Shown here: piece after piece, positions 20,321 to 33,777 of the stretch
How the letters are laid out: every line of letters starts with the position of its first letter
How positions within the stretch are numbered: position 1 is the first letter of the stretch
DNA from: Oryza sativa Japonica Group
Taxonomy: Eukaryota > Streptophyta > Magnoliopsida > Poales > Poaceae
Assembly (NCBI RefSeq): GCF_034140825.1
Contig: NC_089035.1
Location: 2,687,001-2,751,000, forward strand
DNA length: 64,000 nucleotides
Direction of reading: 5' to 3'
The notes under the pieces: generated by a model
Databases searched by the model: none
What the model was told of the DNA's origin: nothing
The model's input: the letters and a program-made list of their open reading frames with translations, nothing else
Program-made: the position numbers and the translations under genes

Positions 20321-23300
20321 TCAAAACTTTGCAAGCTGAAGAGTGAACTCTGTCAGAAGCCTGTCAAACACAAAGTCTGCCAACATGTTCCCCAAGTGAT
20401 CAGCATCTCTCTGAAAATTCACCCAGTGATCGTTCTTGGATAGATCATTCGACAAAATTGTGTCAATTTCTATGCTGGACTGTGGCTGTTCATCCAGATG
20501 GCAGCTTACTTTAGACCACAATTCCTTGAGGGCATGGTTTCCCACAGGTTTCGGTCTATCAAAAGACGAAAACCGGGAGAGCAAGGACTTGGAAACAGAA
20601 TATTTCTTGTAGATGTCGAGCAACACTTCATTTGTCAAGTCAGACAGAAGTAGCTGATCAGCTGACATCTCAGTGAAATCAAATGCAGCGGCAGCAGCCT
20701 CGTAGTGTTGGCAATCCTCTTCTTGGAGAACTGTAATGTTCTGTGAGCACCATTCATCAAATAGTACTTCATTGCGGAAGCTTGATTTCATGAATATATT
20801 CTTCACATAGATCAACCCATCTTCATTCTTTGGATCTGCTTGGAGAGAGCTTAGTTCATCAGAGTCACTTTCTTGAACATTTTTGTGACCCAGGCCAGCA
20901 GTTGAAAGTTCCATGGAAGTGCTGGTATTGAGATCCATATCAGCTGAATCATCGGTATCACTTAAATGGAGGACTCTTGGCTTCAACGACGAATCTGCAA
21001 AAGGAAAAGGAAAAAAAAACTCAATTTAAAATTGAAGCTGAAGCTTGAAACAAAAGCTAATTAAATGATTTTTTTAATGATTGAACTGTATTGGACTTTT
21101 TAATGTCCCCTGCAACTCATAAAGTAAAAATACTTGATCTGGCTACCTTTATGTAAATTTAATTCAGACACTTACAGTGACAGGTCACTGAAGCTCCAAA
21201 ATCAAAGGCTCTAAACTAAACATCGTATTTTTTTTCAAATTATAGAAAACTAATGTATGTATGTAAGTTTTCTGCTACTAAACGGAAATCTCACCATCCA
21301 GGATTGTATATTTCACTGGACTAGCAGGATCATCTGGGAAGGTCATGTCAAGAACAGACATTGGACTATCAGTTTCTTGTTCACAGCTTAGATTTATCTC
21401 AGCTTCAATTTCTTGACTGGGACGAGGAACACAAAAAGTACCTTCTCTTGACTTCAGAACATCGGATGAATGAATTTGTTTGTCATCTGAAGTTGTTGTA
21501 TGTTCTTCTGAAATCCTTCCGTCTTCTGAAACTTTAGTAGTATGCATACCTGCTTCTGTTGACAAATTAGTATGGTCATCGTCACAAGTTGTTCCATGTT
21601 CTTCTGGGACATCAATTTCTTCTGATTTTGAATGAACAGTACACATATTATCTTCAGTTGATGAGTGAACCTGATCGTCATCACAAGTTGCTACATGCCC
21701 CTGTGAAATATCAATCACTTCTGAAAGTAAAGGGGGAGTACATATATTAGCTTCAGTTGACACAGAAACACCACACTTTTTGTCAACGATGTACTCTTCG
21801 ATTAACACAGTATTTTCAGAGCCATCAGCATCCTTATGACCAGAGATCTCATCCATAGCAGCATCCACATCTCCATCCACAATAATTCTCTCTGGAACAT
21901 ATGGTGCCAAGGCATGTTCTGGGATCACGAGATTTTCAGCAGTCATAACCAAACTCTGCAACCCAGTCATCACAGCAGGCGCATCCAAAGAATGATCCCT
22001 AGTAGATTTTGAACTTGTCAGCGTCCTCTTCGACTGGTTGCTTGAAATAGAATCCAGCAAGTGAGAATATTTCTCCAATGATTCAGTGAGGGAACGTGAA
22101 CGCCGAAAACCTTGGTTTACAGGTCTTTTTGCAGCAGTTACAGTATAAGATTTCAAACCATCCCTGTCATATGTGGCGGAGGCTGACCGGGAAAGTCCTT
22201 CTTTAATTACATCTTCAGATGCCTTATGTCCATAAGGGACCTTATGAAGAACTCCATCCATTGAAATGCTACGGTGGCTCCTTTGTTTCACATGAATGTC
22301 ACCTCTCTTTAGAAGCGAAGAACTTGTATCATTATCGCAACCATCCTGGGTGTTGAATGTAGCATTTTGGATATTTGTATCTGTGGAATTTGGCATAATA
22401 CTTTGTGAAGAACCATCACCATTGGAAGCAGATTCACCATCAAGAACATACTCATTGCTTTCCAGGTAATGTATTGAAAGGGTACGGAGTAGCTTCGGTG
22501 CAACAGGAAGCATCTTTTCTTTATGGCCTTCCTTTCCATACAGCTTTTTTAGAATCAAGGAGCCCAAACTTCCCTTACCAGAACTCTTTTTTGAAGACTT
22601 GTTTTTCTTTGTTGTCTGTAATAGGAGAAATGAAAACAACGTGATAAGCCAACTCCAATATGAAATAAATATTGACTATATGTGGGGGTTTTTTTTACGT
22701 AACTATATGTGGTTTTGGAGGAGACAAGTACTACCTCCGTTTCAGGTTATAAGACTTTCTAGCATTGCCCACATTCATATAGATGTTAATGAATCTAGGC
22801 ACATGCTAGAAAGTCTTATAACCTGAAACGGAGGAAGTAATACTTATGGAAATTTCCTATGTGGATTATGTAATGTCGTGGAAATTTCCTATACGTATAT
22901 TATGCTTATAAATAATTTCTGATCCAAAAAAGTTCTAGAAATATTGTAATAAACTACTGAAACTAGATGCTCATAGTATGCACTGTAGTCTGAAGAAGTT
23001 TAAGGAATTTTTTTTAGATAATGGATTTTCATTAATCCGGCCTCTATATCCACGAGGGATATACACAACCAAGAAGTTTAAGAAATTATAACCAAAATGT
23101 AAAAAAAAGAAGTGTTTGAATGCTTGCTTGAACAGGATGAAGCAACTTGTATGTACCTCAGTGTGTTTGTCATCGTCCATGACACTAGTGTCTTCATCTT
23201 TCAGTGGAACATATGAACCTCGGCGTCTACTTCCTACAATTATTTTTTCATCTAATGCAAATTATAATCGTGCAAGGAGAATAATTTATAATAAAAATCA

Positions 23301-24038
23301 TAATCAAAGCAGAACACTGTTTTGGTAAGTTTTACATAACAAGGAATTAAGTATCTACTGTACTACCACTAAGAGTCAAATAGTAAATTTCACACTGTTT
23401 TAGTAATATTGCTCATGAGAAGGCCCCTGGGGTATTCCGGCTAGCACCACAAGGTAGTGGGCTAGCCGGTCCGGGTTCGAGCCTCACTCCTCTTAATAAT
23501 TTCTTATATGAGAGCCCCTCCTCTCATATCCAATGGGTTTTTTATGGTAATATTTCTCATAAGTTACATAATTCGCCTAAATATCAAATGGAAGAGAAGC
23601 GCTTGCTAGCGCAGTGGCAGAGGTATGCGGATTCAACCCCGAAGTCCCGTGTTCGACTCTAGTGCACGCTCGCATTTCTTCTTAATTAATTGACACCAAG
23701 TTCCTCTTTAGTGTCCAGCGTTTCTCCTTGGTGTCTTGTGTGTGTTTTTTTTTCAAGCAAAAAACCTTTCCAACCACATGAATTTGCACAGTTGTATTAT
23801 TCAACTACACTCTGTTGCACCATAGTATTCAAGGTCCTATAGCAACTAGCAGGTAACAAAAAAATGAAGCAGTAAACTTACCACCACTGCCTTTTCCCTG
23901 ACTCTGTTTCTTGTCAGAGATCATCTTAGTGGATCGCAGGCGGCGACGGAAGCCAAAGAACTGAAGAATGCTCCATCGGCGCCCATGGAGTTCCTTCCCA
24001 TAAAACGCGGAGTCCTGATGGTGCAACAGCTGGGCCAT
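20321..24038 (-). CDS. DUF4378 protein, TON1-recruiting-motif (TRM)-like
   Basis: Four exons: 23882-24038, 23157-23233, 21295-22615 and 20321-20994, together 2229 nt and 742 residues, all GT-AG with matching phases. The N-terminus MAQLLHHQDSAFYGKELHGR is followed by WSILQFFGFRRRLRS, a basic/aromatic start shared by one DUF4378 subgroup. The long middle is low-complexity, rich in Ser, Asp, Glu and Thr, with imperfect repeats (SEEIDVPEEHGTTCDDD, EDGRISEEHTTTSDDK). The last 170 residues fit DUF4378: YVKNIFMKSSF, FDFTEMSADQLLLSDLTNEV, LKELWSKVSCHL and a terminal acidic/amphipathic helix. Arabidopsis TRM proteins bind TON1 and PP2A and organise cortical microtubules; I infer the same setting here, but the TRM motifs themselves were not resolved. 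Introns 1 and 2 hold several small transposons. Confidence 0.85.
22734..22837. mobile_element. Stowaway MITE (104 bp) in intron 2 of the DUF4378 gene
   Basis: TA duplications flank an almost perfect hairpin: CCTCCGTTTCAGGTTATAAG at left, CTTATAACCTGAAACGGAGG at right. One central copy of GATGTTAATGAATCTAGG. Confidence 0.9.
23010..23070 (-). mobile_element. 61-bp LINE tail with target duplication
   Basis: Flanked by a 17-bp direct repeat with one mismatch, AAGAAGTTTAAG(G/A)AAATT-like, at 22993-23009 and 23071-23087. On the minus strand the insert ends in GGATTAATGAAAATCCATT and an A-run, a familiar rice LINE 3' end. It is a very short 5'-truncated LINE insertion in intron 2. Confidence 0.75.
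23417..23546 (+). mobile_element. tRNA-derived SINE (p-SINE-like)
   Basis: Contains CTAGCACCACAAGGTAGTGG and a pol III B box GGTTCGAGCC (23474 on), and ends in a T-run, as rice p-SINEs do. Flanked by GTAATATT(G/T)CTCAT at 23403-23416 and 23547-23560, a 14-bp target duplication with one mismatch. Lies in intron 1 of the DUF4378 gene, on the opposite strand. Confidence 0.8.
23595..23753 (+). mobile_element. Second tRNA-derived SINE, different family
   Basis: A-box-like TAGCGCAGTGG (23607-23617), B box GTTCGACTC (23651-23659) and a terminal T-run (23745-23753). It does not fold as a full tRNA and lacks a clear target duplication. It sits only 50 bp after the p-SINE-like element. Confidence 0.6.
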
Positions 24039-27000
24039 TTGGTGTTAGCCCGTCAACAAAGGTAGGAGGAGTGGTTCCTTATAAGCACCACCTTTGCAGA
24101 ATAAGGAACAATTCCTCAACTTTTCTTTAAACCTGTCATGAACAGACTGACCACCGATTAACAACTTAGCGAATAACACGCATAATATCATTTCAAGTAC
24201 AAATAAATTATTGCCTGAATAGCAAACTGGAACTCTGGAAAAGTGCAGCCAAACAAATTTAATACAGAAAAAAGATGTTCTCCAACCAAGTATCCATAAA
24301 ATCGGCTAGCCAAAGGCAGATGTTAATCATGAGGAAACACATAAACCATAATCAATGAACAAAGCTAATAGAAAACAAGTTGAGAAGGCCCTTTGCTGCC
24401 TTTCAGACAAAGAAACAGAAATGATGCTGACACAAGCACCTCTTTCTGAAAACATGCAGACAAACACCCACCAACAGCAACTAAACCATTTCTTAAGACA
24501 CCAATTAAACCATATATCCATACATATCCTTGTTAGTTAGAATTTCAATTCCTAATCAATAATTAGGTGACAAGAAAATGAAATCTTCACAGGGGCAGGC
24601 ACTTCAGTGAAGAAAAACACTGATTCCCACGGACAACGTATTTAAACCGTGTGGAAATGTTTCCACACTGCGCAAAATAAAGAAGACAAAGGAAGCTTCT
24701 AAGGAAACATGGTGAACAAGCACAGGGAAATCTCACATACTATAAAGCAACAGACATTGTTTTCAGTATTTTATTGAGAAAATAAGAAAAGAAAATGACC
24801 ATGGACAGGTAATTAAAATTTCAAATTAAACAGAATCACATAGGAGAACCTACGTAGGGCGTGGGGTTCAGATAAATCTTTTTGGAAACAAACTTTACGG
24901 ATTAATCCGACGAAAAGGAATAAATCCAAGGCCGGATGAATCCGGAGGAAACTGCATGTACGGATTAACGGAGGAAAGAAATCAATCAAGGCCGGATGGG
25001 GCAAAGAGTGAGATTGGCATCACAAAACCATTCGCAAATCATCAAAACGGACGTCGTTAAACACTCCCTTTTACTAATCCAAACAAAACGATGAACAAAC
25101 CATCTCCTTTTCTCCCCCAAACAAAAAAAAAAAGAAAAAAAAACAAAGAAACCAAACAGAAACGTATGCGAGAGACCACCTGAGATCCGAGATGAAGCCT
25201 CACAAACCCTCCAGCTCCAGCTTATCCAAAAAAAAACCGAAACATAAACCGACTCACGCCTTTCCACAAACAGATTAAACGCACGCCGCTGCCATCAAGA
25301 ACCCACAAAACCGGCCGCAAAGAAACCTCCTTTTATTTCTGCAAACGAACCTTCGATTTCAGATGACGCCTGCAGCCGACGCAACCCAGAAAAAAAGGGA
25401 TTTGGTGTCCGATTCGAGGGTTTGGTGGTGCTTTTGCCGCAAGGAGGGAGTTGGTGAAATGGAAAGTTGGAGGAAACGCGAATTCCCCGAATAAGAACGG
25501 GAGGAGGAAGAGGAAAGGATCGCAAGTGCGAGGAATGGGAAATTTGAGGGGGTTTTCTGATAAATTCCGGTCCGTAGCTGCCTGCCTGAATGGCGGGTGC
25601 TGGTAGTTGAAAACTTCCATTCTCTTTTGGCAGTTATCAGTTTGATCTCCTCTCTTTTTCTTTTTTCTTTTAATAAGAAAAAAAGTATTTTTGTTTTATG
25701 GTAAGCTGGTTATTTTTTTCGAGTACAAGTTGGACGCGCACACGCAGATACACCACACGCGTGTCCACACACACTCAGAGTTGAGTTTGTGGTTTATCTG
25801 GTTATTATTGTCCATATGTAAAATTAATAGCACGCAGATTTTCACTGAGCTTTTTTGGTATTGGAATATTTCATTAATGGATGAAGATATACATGTGTTT
25901 GTATTTTTCTTGCTTAAAAATATTTTTTTCTTTTCTGATATGTTTATAAAAATACATGATTTTTTTCTTCTTTCATTGGCAAGGTTTTAATAAAATGGCT
26001 GGAATTGCATCTCTTTCCTATCGTGATCGAGTTGCAGCTGAGAATTCACATATGAATGAACTGGCAAAAGGTTACAGGAAAAGATGAGATGGCTGTCCTT
26101 GTCAGATATTAAGTGCACCAGCAATTTTATAAATTATAGAATCAATGCAAAGTATGGAGACAGTACATAGAACCGCGTTTTCGTCCAGCATGGTCATTAT
26201 TGCCTGAACTTTTTAAGTATTTTTGGCTTTTGTTTCGAAAGCCTCCAAATCCTCCTTAATTCTGTACTCCTTTTTGCCAGACCAACCTCAAACACACTGT
26301 GTGCTTGTTTGTATTGTGGTGGACCCTAGGAAAAAAAAGTTGGTATGAATTTGACCACTCCATGGATCTCTTTTGTGTGTGTGAAATTGTGAAGTTGTCC
26401 TCTTCATGGATATTTTGTAAGATCTCAGTGAATATTTGAGAGAAGAATAATCGTGGTCAGGAGTTTTTTAAGCAGCCACATAAGTGTCCGTGGACTGATA
26501 GTCATTAGTGTGTTTGCTATGTTTACCAAAAATACATTGTAAAATTTAGATTGTATCCTAGCTATTCAAACATTGCAAAGGCCAAGAGCGATTTTAAAAT
26601 GGTTGTATTTGTATCACCTTGGTATAATTATCTTGATATTAATAAAAGATTCATTTATTGAAAAGATGTATTTGTGATATCTATGAATTTTCTCTTGGTC
26701 TATGTTGACCTGCTCAATGCTCAGGGTAGTACATGCAGCTCCAATCAAACTTGGCATGCCATCTTCAGTGGAAATCATATCATTTTATTCCTTTTGCTAG
26801 TTATCTTTGACGTATGGAACTTCTCCATCGTATAAATAGAGAGAAAATAAAAAAAAGACCTGCAAAAGGAAAATAATTTTAGATGAAAACATAAGTGATA
26901 GGAAAGAGTAAAGATGTGCGACCTTGTGCTGACTTGTTCTAGCCTTCTAGGCCAGTAGTTATAACAACAGAGTATTACTAGTACACATCGCATCGCTAAT

Positions 27001-28160
27001 CAAGATATCAAAATCAAGACCAGCCTTTTCTTCCACCACATGTTCATTGTTAATGAAAGTGACTGGCTTAATCTTTACTTAATTACTGCCTCCAGAATGC
27101 TATCGCCCATGATTGCTTCTAGTCATCACTAGGATTGCTGCGCTGCAATGCCATGAAGAATTGTCTCACTTTATCATGACTAATTTGAGACCTGCATGCT
27201 GCATCATCTTCAGAGTAAAAATACTTAAATCTTTTGAGCACTAACTACAAAGTCAACTACCAACTTTGGAGTAAAAAGTCAACTTTGGATTTGCTGAATA
27301 CATGATAGATTCCAAGCCTCGTTTGAAATATGGATTTTTTTCCTCTTTTTTTTCCCTGATTGTTGCATGAATTTGATAAATTCAGGTAAAATTCCTTAGT
27401 TACAAACAGATCTCCCAGTTGATAATTCTGCTGCTAAATTCGTGTGCTCACAGATCTCCATCAAATGCAATTGACCAGCTGTCATGTAGCGACCAAATGG
27501 CTGTAAATTTGTTGAGATGAAACTGACTATTTTTATTCAAATGGTGCAGAAAAATCTACCAAAACAAGTTGGAATTGACCGGATGATTCTATCTGGAAGC
27601 ATTGCAATTGACTGGTTACCAGTTGCTAGTACTACCTACTGTGCTCTGCAACTTGTGGCTTGTACTAGCTGACCATGCAACTACAGATCATCGGCGACAA
27701 CAAGACACCATATTGATTTAGTTTACTTAATTTTTGAACAAAATAGAGCATACGAAAGTGATGGTCAGCATGAACTCTTGTGGTCAAACCGGCTACTGGG
27801 ACTGTAGGTCTTCGTACATTTCATATGAAACATACGGCCTCTTTAAAATATTTGCAGGTCACTGAACGAATCTCGGATGAGATCGTAGTACTTGATTGGC
27901 CGAGCTCCAGCTCACAGTTCGATTACACAACTTCATTTCGACAAAAATGAGGTCAGAACATGATTTTGAGAAGGAATTGTTTGAGTTGTTACTATGAACT
28001 TGGATTCTGCTGCTCATTATTCTTTGGCCAAATTACAGTAGTCATAGTCTCATGGAGACTAACGGTCAGAGTAAAACAAAATGCGGTCAGTCTTTTTGCA
28101 AGAAAAAAAAAGGTGATCTGCAAGAAGTCCACATAGGAGAATTTTGTACAGGATTCCTTA
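24039..28160. other. Intergenic; leader and promoter of the DUF4378 gene at left
   Basis: About 24040-25620 upstream of the DUF4378 start likely holds its 5' UTR and promoter; the GC content rises around 25290-25600. From 25620 to 28160 no gene, RNA or clear repeat was recognised. Frames here are short and unstructured. Confidence 0.4.
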
Positions 28161-28348
28161 GGCCCAGTTTGGAACATGGGATTTTTTAGGAATTTGCTTA
28201 GGATTAGATCCAAACACTCATGTTTCATCACCACATATTTTACAGTTACATGTGTTTTCAATTCCGTAATTTTTCCACTTTACGCTCTTTCTTGTTCCTA
28301 TGTTTTTCCTGTTCATGTGTTCTCCGTTCCTTTGTTCCAAACATGTCC
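28161..28348. mobile_element. Tourist-like MITE (188 bp)
   Basis: Inverted ends GGCCCAGTTTGGAACA and TGTTCCAAACATGTCC, flanked by the 3-bp duplication TTA (28158-28160 and 28349-28351), as for PIF/Harbinger MITEs. No coding capacity. Confidence 0.75.
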
Positions 28349-28889
28349 TTAAAAACACGTCCAGAACAGTGATAACTGATGACAAACTCACGAGTAAAGT
28401 TCTTGGTACAAAATATGCATGTGAGTATGTGACTGTCACCCAGGGAAGCAAGAAAAAGGAAACAGCACCAATGTACACCACGAAGCTAGTATATACTTTG
28501 TAATCAAATCGACGACTTCTGGTAAGGTTTTTCAGAGGACAACAGGCAACAATGTCAAGCATGAAAATGGCAGGCTTCAGCTGAGAAGGACAGAATAGGA
28601 CAGCAATTCCAGGCGTCAAAATGAAATTATGATCGCATTACTACTGCTTGGACAAATGGACAAGAAGTCAATAAGCTGATATCAGATGAAACTTGTATTG
28701 TATTTAACCATTACAACAGGGCCAATGCAAACTCAAAGAGAAGTTCAACAATAGCTAAGAGGGATTCCATTGTGGACTAGATATTTTAGATCATAGAATA
28801 GAAGTGGTACACTGAAGGCTTCAACTTCCGAACACTGAGACCAGACCAAAGATTCAATCCCATGTGGCCATCGTGCTGACACCAACTCC

Positions 28890-31800
28890 TTACAGGAATG
28901 GTGGAAGAATCACCCATCGCCGAGGATACTTCGGCCTCCCTTCCTTGCCATCGAACAACTGCAAAATAAGAAATATCAGTAAATCTGTGCAATGATAACA
29001 TTGTTCAGCACTTCAGCGCAGGAGAAAAAAGAAACCGTGCTTGCCTTCTTTAGACGGCGGTGCTTTCCAAGTGCCCAGTTGGTCATGATACTCGCTGCCA
29101 CAACAAGGAAGATGTAACCTGCCACAGTCTGTGTGGCAATGTTGAACCCAAGCCATTGGTAGATCTCAGTGGTATAGTTTGCGCATGTCACTATGTTGAA
29201 CAGGAAGCCACGAGGAATCTGATAGCCACCGTTACCACTCGGACTTCTGAGGTTCCTCAGCAGGATATGGCAATAAAAGTTTGCAATTTGGCAGAGAATC
29301 CCAAATCCAAACCCAATCTTCATCTGCAATTCACTCACAGGGGTGTAAAGCGGGTGGTTGCAGTAGTAAGCAATGTAAGCTCCAAAGGTCCAGTAGTAGG
29401 CACAGTTCCTGAAGACATTTGATACAGGAGAAGTCGCGTGGCTGAAGCGGTGAACAAAGAACGTCTCCATGATCCTCTTGAAGTAGTGGAAACACCAATA
29501 GTACATGGCGTAAGTCTGGACAGGATGCATGACCCGCTCTCCCTCGTATCCGAAATATTTGTAGACAGGCAAGTAATAGAACATGGGGTAGATAAGAAGA
29601 GGACCCAAGTATTCAAAGAAGAACAGCGTGCTGTAGAAGACCTGTGGGCCTAAATCCTTAAAGACCACTGTCAGGGATCCAGAACCCTTTTCGCAGTATT
29701 CTGATAGGCTGGCCTTTGCACTAAGGACAACTGGCTTTCCTGATTTTCCAGGTTGGATAGGGAGGGTGAGCCGCTGCCTAGCAGGGTAATACTTCTTAGC
29801 TGCATGGTGTAAAACCAAGAGGTTAGCAACTCATAGAACACATTGAAAGCATGCATTCTAAGAGAAGCAAGGTATAATAAAATAGTTTTTTTTTAAACAT
29901 CCCGCTAGCCCATTCATGATTCACCCAAAGTAATCAAACTGAGTTTTCTGTATATGTAAGATCAAAGATTATGATCTACATTAGCAACTAATGCTGCAAT
30001 CTTTCAGTTAGAATAAGATTAGTTTGCATTTGCAATCTTGCACTGGTCAGTAATCACTAGATGTACTTGGATTCCACACTTTGGTTCATCTATTACGGTG
30101 CATGTTTGGTGTACTAACATGCACTTGAGGGCAGTGATAGGAAATAAAACTACTTAGGAAGATTTTAAACAGTACTTATAACCATATATCATGATGTATC
30201 TTCTCGCTCTACTACATCTCTACCACATTGCAGGACCTCTTCTTTACTCTTGAGGGTCCAACATGAATAATAAATTCCTTGTGAACATCACCTCAGGATA
30301 ACATTATGGCAACTTAATAGACTAACATGCAAATGCGCCAGTCTGGCACAAGCAAGAAGATGGTGCTTATAATTGTGACAATAAATACCATAATGACATA
30401 GAATAGAGGTTCTTGATAGCCAGCTTAGCTAAAGTTTGATAAATTCAAGCAGTAAATTACGTTGTCTGTCATTGATAATGCTACATCAGCATAGGTTGTG
30501 AGTTAAAACGGACACTAGGTGGTGACTTAAGAGTGACTGACAGGAGCACACAAAATGACAGGGGAATTAGCTTCCTGATTCAAGGCTCAAAAAGGAAGAA
30601 CCATCAGCAGACAGGGCTGAAATAGAAATGGTTTTACAGAAATAAGACAACTAGTTGCTCGAATCAGCATGACCCCTTCATCAGGGTAAGGCACAGCACC
30701 AAATATCATGAAACACTCAAGATAGGCTTTATCACAAGCAAATTTGAACATGATACAGAAAACAAATGCAGACAGTAAAAACACTTCCAATTTCTTCAAC
30801 AATAGCATATTATACTCAATGCTTGTGCCGTACATATGACAGAGACAGTCTTAGTAAAAAGTGTGAACTTTTAGTATTACATTTGTTGTTTATTTCAGTA
30901 AACCATGTGTGCATATTTCAAATTAGGCAGTTTTCAACATAACGAATATTAGCTGGCTACAGTATATCAACTAACTATCGCCCTTTGTTTATGAAAGATT
31001 GGAAGCTATTTTCAACATACAGGTCTTCCTAAAATCATTTTGGCATACAGTCAATAGTATATTGCCAAGTTAGTTCAACCACGTTTCCTGTTTCCATCAT
31101 TCCATGTAATCTATCCTTTTTAAGATTTCTTTCACTCTGCAAAGGTAAACGAATATTAAAAAGTGCACACACAAAGCTTGTGAGCGAGTAGAGGTTGATA
31201 GCCAACTCCATCCTACCTAAGCAGATCCTAACAACCTGTAGGCTGCAGCAACCAAAAGAATCCTTGCCAGTACTGGCAAAGTGGCAAGCTCTAGTCAACC
31301 AATCAAAATGAACCAAGGGCGAACACAATTATTATATCGATGTACTGTTTTCATGTTCCAAGCACTAGGTTCGGTACGAACATAATATTCAGTCAGTTGT
31401 TTACCTTTTCAGCTTATAAATACTAGCCTAAATATCAATTATTATCTGCAACTCCCAAACCAACATGGTCCATGTACTGATATACACCATAAATCAGACT
31501 TCTCTGATGGCTAACACTCGCAAGTTTGAGTCAAAGCATCAACAGTACCCCGGGGTGAAACGCTCTTGGATTAATGGAAGTGCAGAAAATCCTTTCTTTA
31601 ACTCTCTTTTAATGAATTAAATAAGTGCAACAGTGATTACTCCTGATGACCATACTAATTAACTCCCAAAATGTCAGATTTGGACATACTGGCCAAACTC
31701 AATCGACGCTTCCAAAATTTAGAACTGTAGGATGTATTAAAAAAGGCAGTCGTAGTCTAACTACATAAAAAAACATATTTGCCTTAAAAAGGCCTTTAGC

Positions 31801-32310
31801 TTGAATTGAATGCAAACCCACTCATATGCATATATTCCTATCTTTTTCAACATGTAAATACGACCAAACCCTTCCAAAGAATGAGAAGATAACGAAGTGC
31901 AGGAGAGCCACTACAAGTACTACTCCTTTAACACATCAACAAACACAACCATAAAACGGGAAATTTTGACGGGATCATTGCACTTACTCTTGGCATAGAT
32001 GGCATCCTGCAGATCCGCGACCTTAGCCTGCAAAAGAAAAGAAAACAAGAACCCACGAATCAAACCTCAACCTCAAACCTTTCCACGAGATCTTAACCCC
32101 CCCCCCCCACCCAAGAACCAAAACTCCAAACCCTCCCCCCTACAAGGCTGCAACACCAAAACCCATAATCCGCACCAAATTTCTCAATCAAGAACCTGAC
32201 GAGCTCAAAAAAAAAAAACGGAACGAATGGAGACGACATACCGAGTCCTTGAGCTCGACGCCGCCCCTGACCACCTCCCGGCCGCTCCGGGACACGACGG
32301 ACACCTTCAT
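28890..32310 (-). CDS. ECR: Very-long-chain enoyl-CoA reductase (ECR/CER10/TSC13)
   Basis: Catalyses the fourth step of very-long-chain fatty acid elongation in the ER membrane: NADPH-dependent reduction of trans-2-enoyl-CoA, feeding waxes, sphingolipids and seed lipids. Exons 32242-32310, 31988-32027, 29045-29799 and 28890-28958 total 933 nt and 310 residues, the length of Arabidopsis CER10. The N-terminal ubiquitin-like part starts [17 protein letters not shown]. The steroid 5-alpha-reductase domain has several membrane segments, the KR pair in [17 protein letters not shown], and [13 protein letters not shown]; the end is [16 protein letters not shown]. The last intron uses a GC donor (AAG|GCAAGC) with a normal AG acceptor; reading it as retained would lose the conserved C-terminus. 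Intron 2 is 2.2 kb. The dehydratase genes for the preceding step lie 6.8 kb downstream. Confidence 0.96.
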
Positions 32311-33777
32311 CCCGCCGCCCACCGCGAGAGAGAGAGAGAGAGCTCGCGCTGCGGCCGCCGCTGCTGCTGCTGCTGCTCGTGCGGTGGAGACGAGGTGGGG
32401 ATCGGGGAGTGGCCGGAGGAGGTGTATTTGATCCCGCGGGGGCAAGAAGGTGTGGGGCCCACGGGCCGCTGGGCCGTTGGACCCACCGGAGTTATGCGAC
32501 GTATCCGGCCCTCTTGATTGTATGGACCCGGTCCATGGACCCCCAAAAGTAAAATTCAGTGTGCAAAAACACACCGTTTGATCACCGATTGCTTTCGGTT
32601 TTGTCGAAATTTGGGGTTTTGCGTATCTAGATCGTGCTAGTCATGACTGAGATTTGCGTAAATCTCTTGTTTTCTTTAACAGATTTGGATATCTTCCTGA
32701 TCACAATAGCATGATCGTTCGTTTAGTCTAAATTGATTGTTCAATCACAAGTTCACAACTAGGCATATATTCTTCCACATGGATACATGTGCTGACCAAA
32801 ATGTGCAAAGAGTGTGGCACGCATTCCTGAAGCACACGCTCTTTGTACCATCGGTGAGACTCTGTAATTACCTCCTCCACGCCTAGTTCACACTAAAGTT
32901 TGAAAATTTGGTTGAAATTGGTACGATGTGATAGAAAAGTTATGTGTATGAAAGATTTGATGTGATGACAAGTTGAAAGTTTGTAAAAAAAAAACTTTGG
33001 AACTAAGCAAGACCTAAAAAAGAACAACATAAAAGCAGGAACTTCGTGCAGGAAATGCTACTAGGAATTAGGAATTAGGATCACCATTCTTATCATAATA
33101 CACCATCATTTGTGTTGATCATCTGCTTAAGAACTTGCAATAACACTCTGAAAGCAGTGGTTACTAGTAATTGATAGGGCCAGTCATGTCAGTAAAAAAA
33201 CTTGAGGTGGTGTATGGACATGGTTCTTCAGAGAAAGATGTCGGTACGATGCATGGAGGCTGCGTCAGGGAAGGAGTTAAGGATTGCAGTTGGGAGGTAG
33301 GTCGCCCAACGGGCACCAACGCCGCCTGCAAAATCTTCCGTGCTGTCTGAAACTCTGAATCTGTGATGCAAAAAATTCCCTGAATAGCGAGACATTTTTT
33401 TCTTGTGAATTGTGAGATTTCGGAATGCCAGCAATGGCCGATCCATCACGATCAGTTCGGATCAAGAATCCATCAATGGAGACTGTTACCAGTAGGAAGG
33501 TGGAGTACATAACTATCAGCATTCAGCAGATGCTCGTGTGGAAAATTCAGGGTTCATTTTACCTGCATCATAAATAACAATAATTCATGTTTATTTGAGA
33601 TAGTTAAAATTGATGGATTAAATAAATAGTTTGATCTTTTTATGGCTCTCCTACAAAATCAATCAGATATTTAACAAGTTATTATGCGAAAATTTATATA
33701 TTATTTTCCACGAACACATTGTTGAGAAGCTGGTCTAGAATAAGAAGAGGGTAAGACGAAAATTAGTCATTCTCGTA
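32311..33777. other. Spacer between the divergent ECR and GGTase-I beta genes
   Basis: Next to the ECR ATG, 32320-32380 has a GA-dinucleotide run followed by GCC/GCT triplet repeats; this is probably ECR leader. TGGGCC/GGGCCC motifs at 32454-32475 could be ECR promoter sites. From 32580 to 33777 nothing else is recognised. Confidence 0.45.

Noticed and set aside
23599-23680. tRNA gene suggested by A and B boxes
   Set aside because: No full cloverleaf or anticodon arm; the T-run and context fit a SINE.
28218-28619. 133-codon minus-strand frame
   Set aside because: It starts in ordinary intergenic DNA and runs into the Tourist-like MITE; not protein-like.
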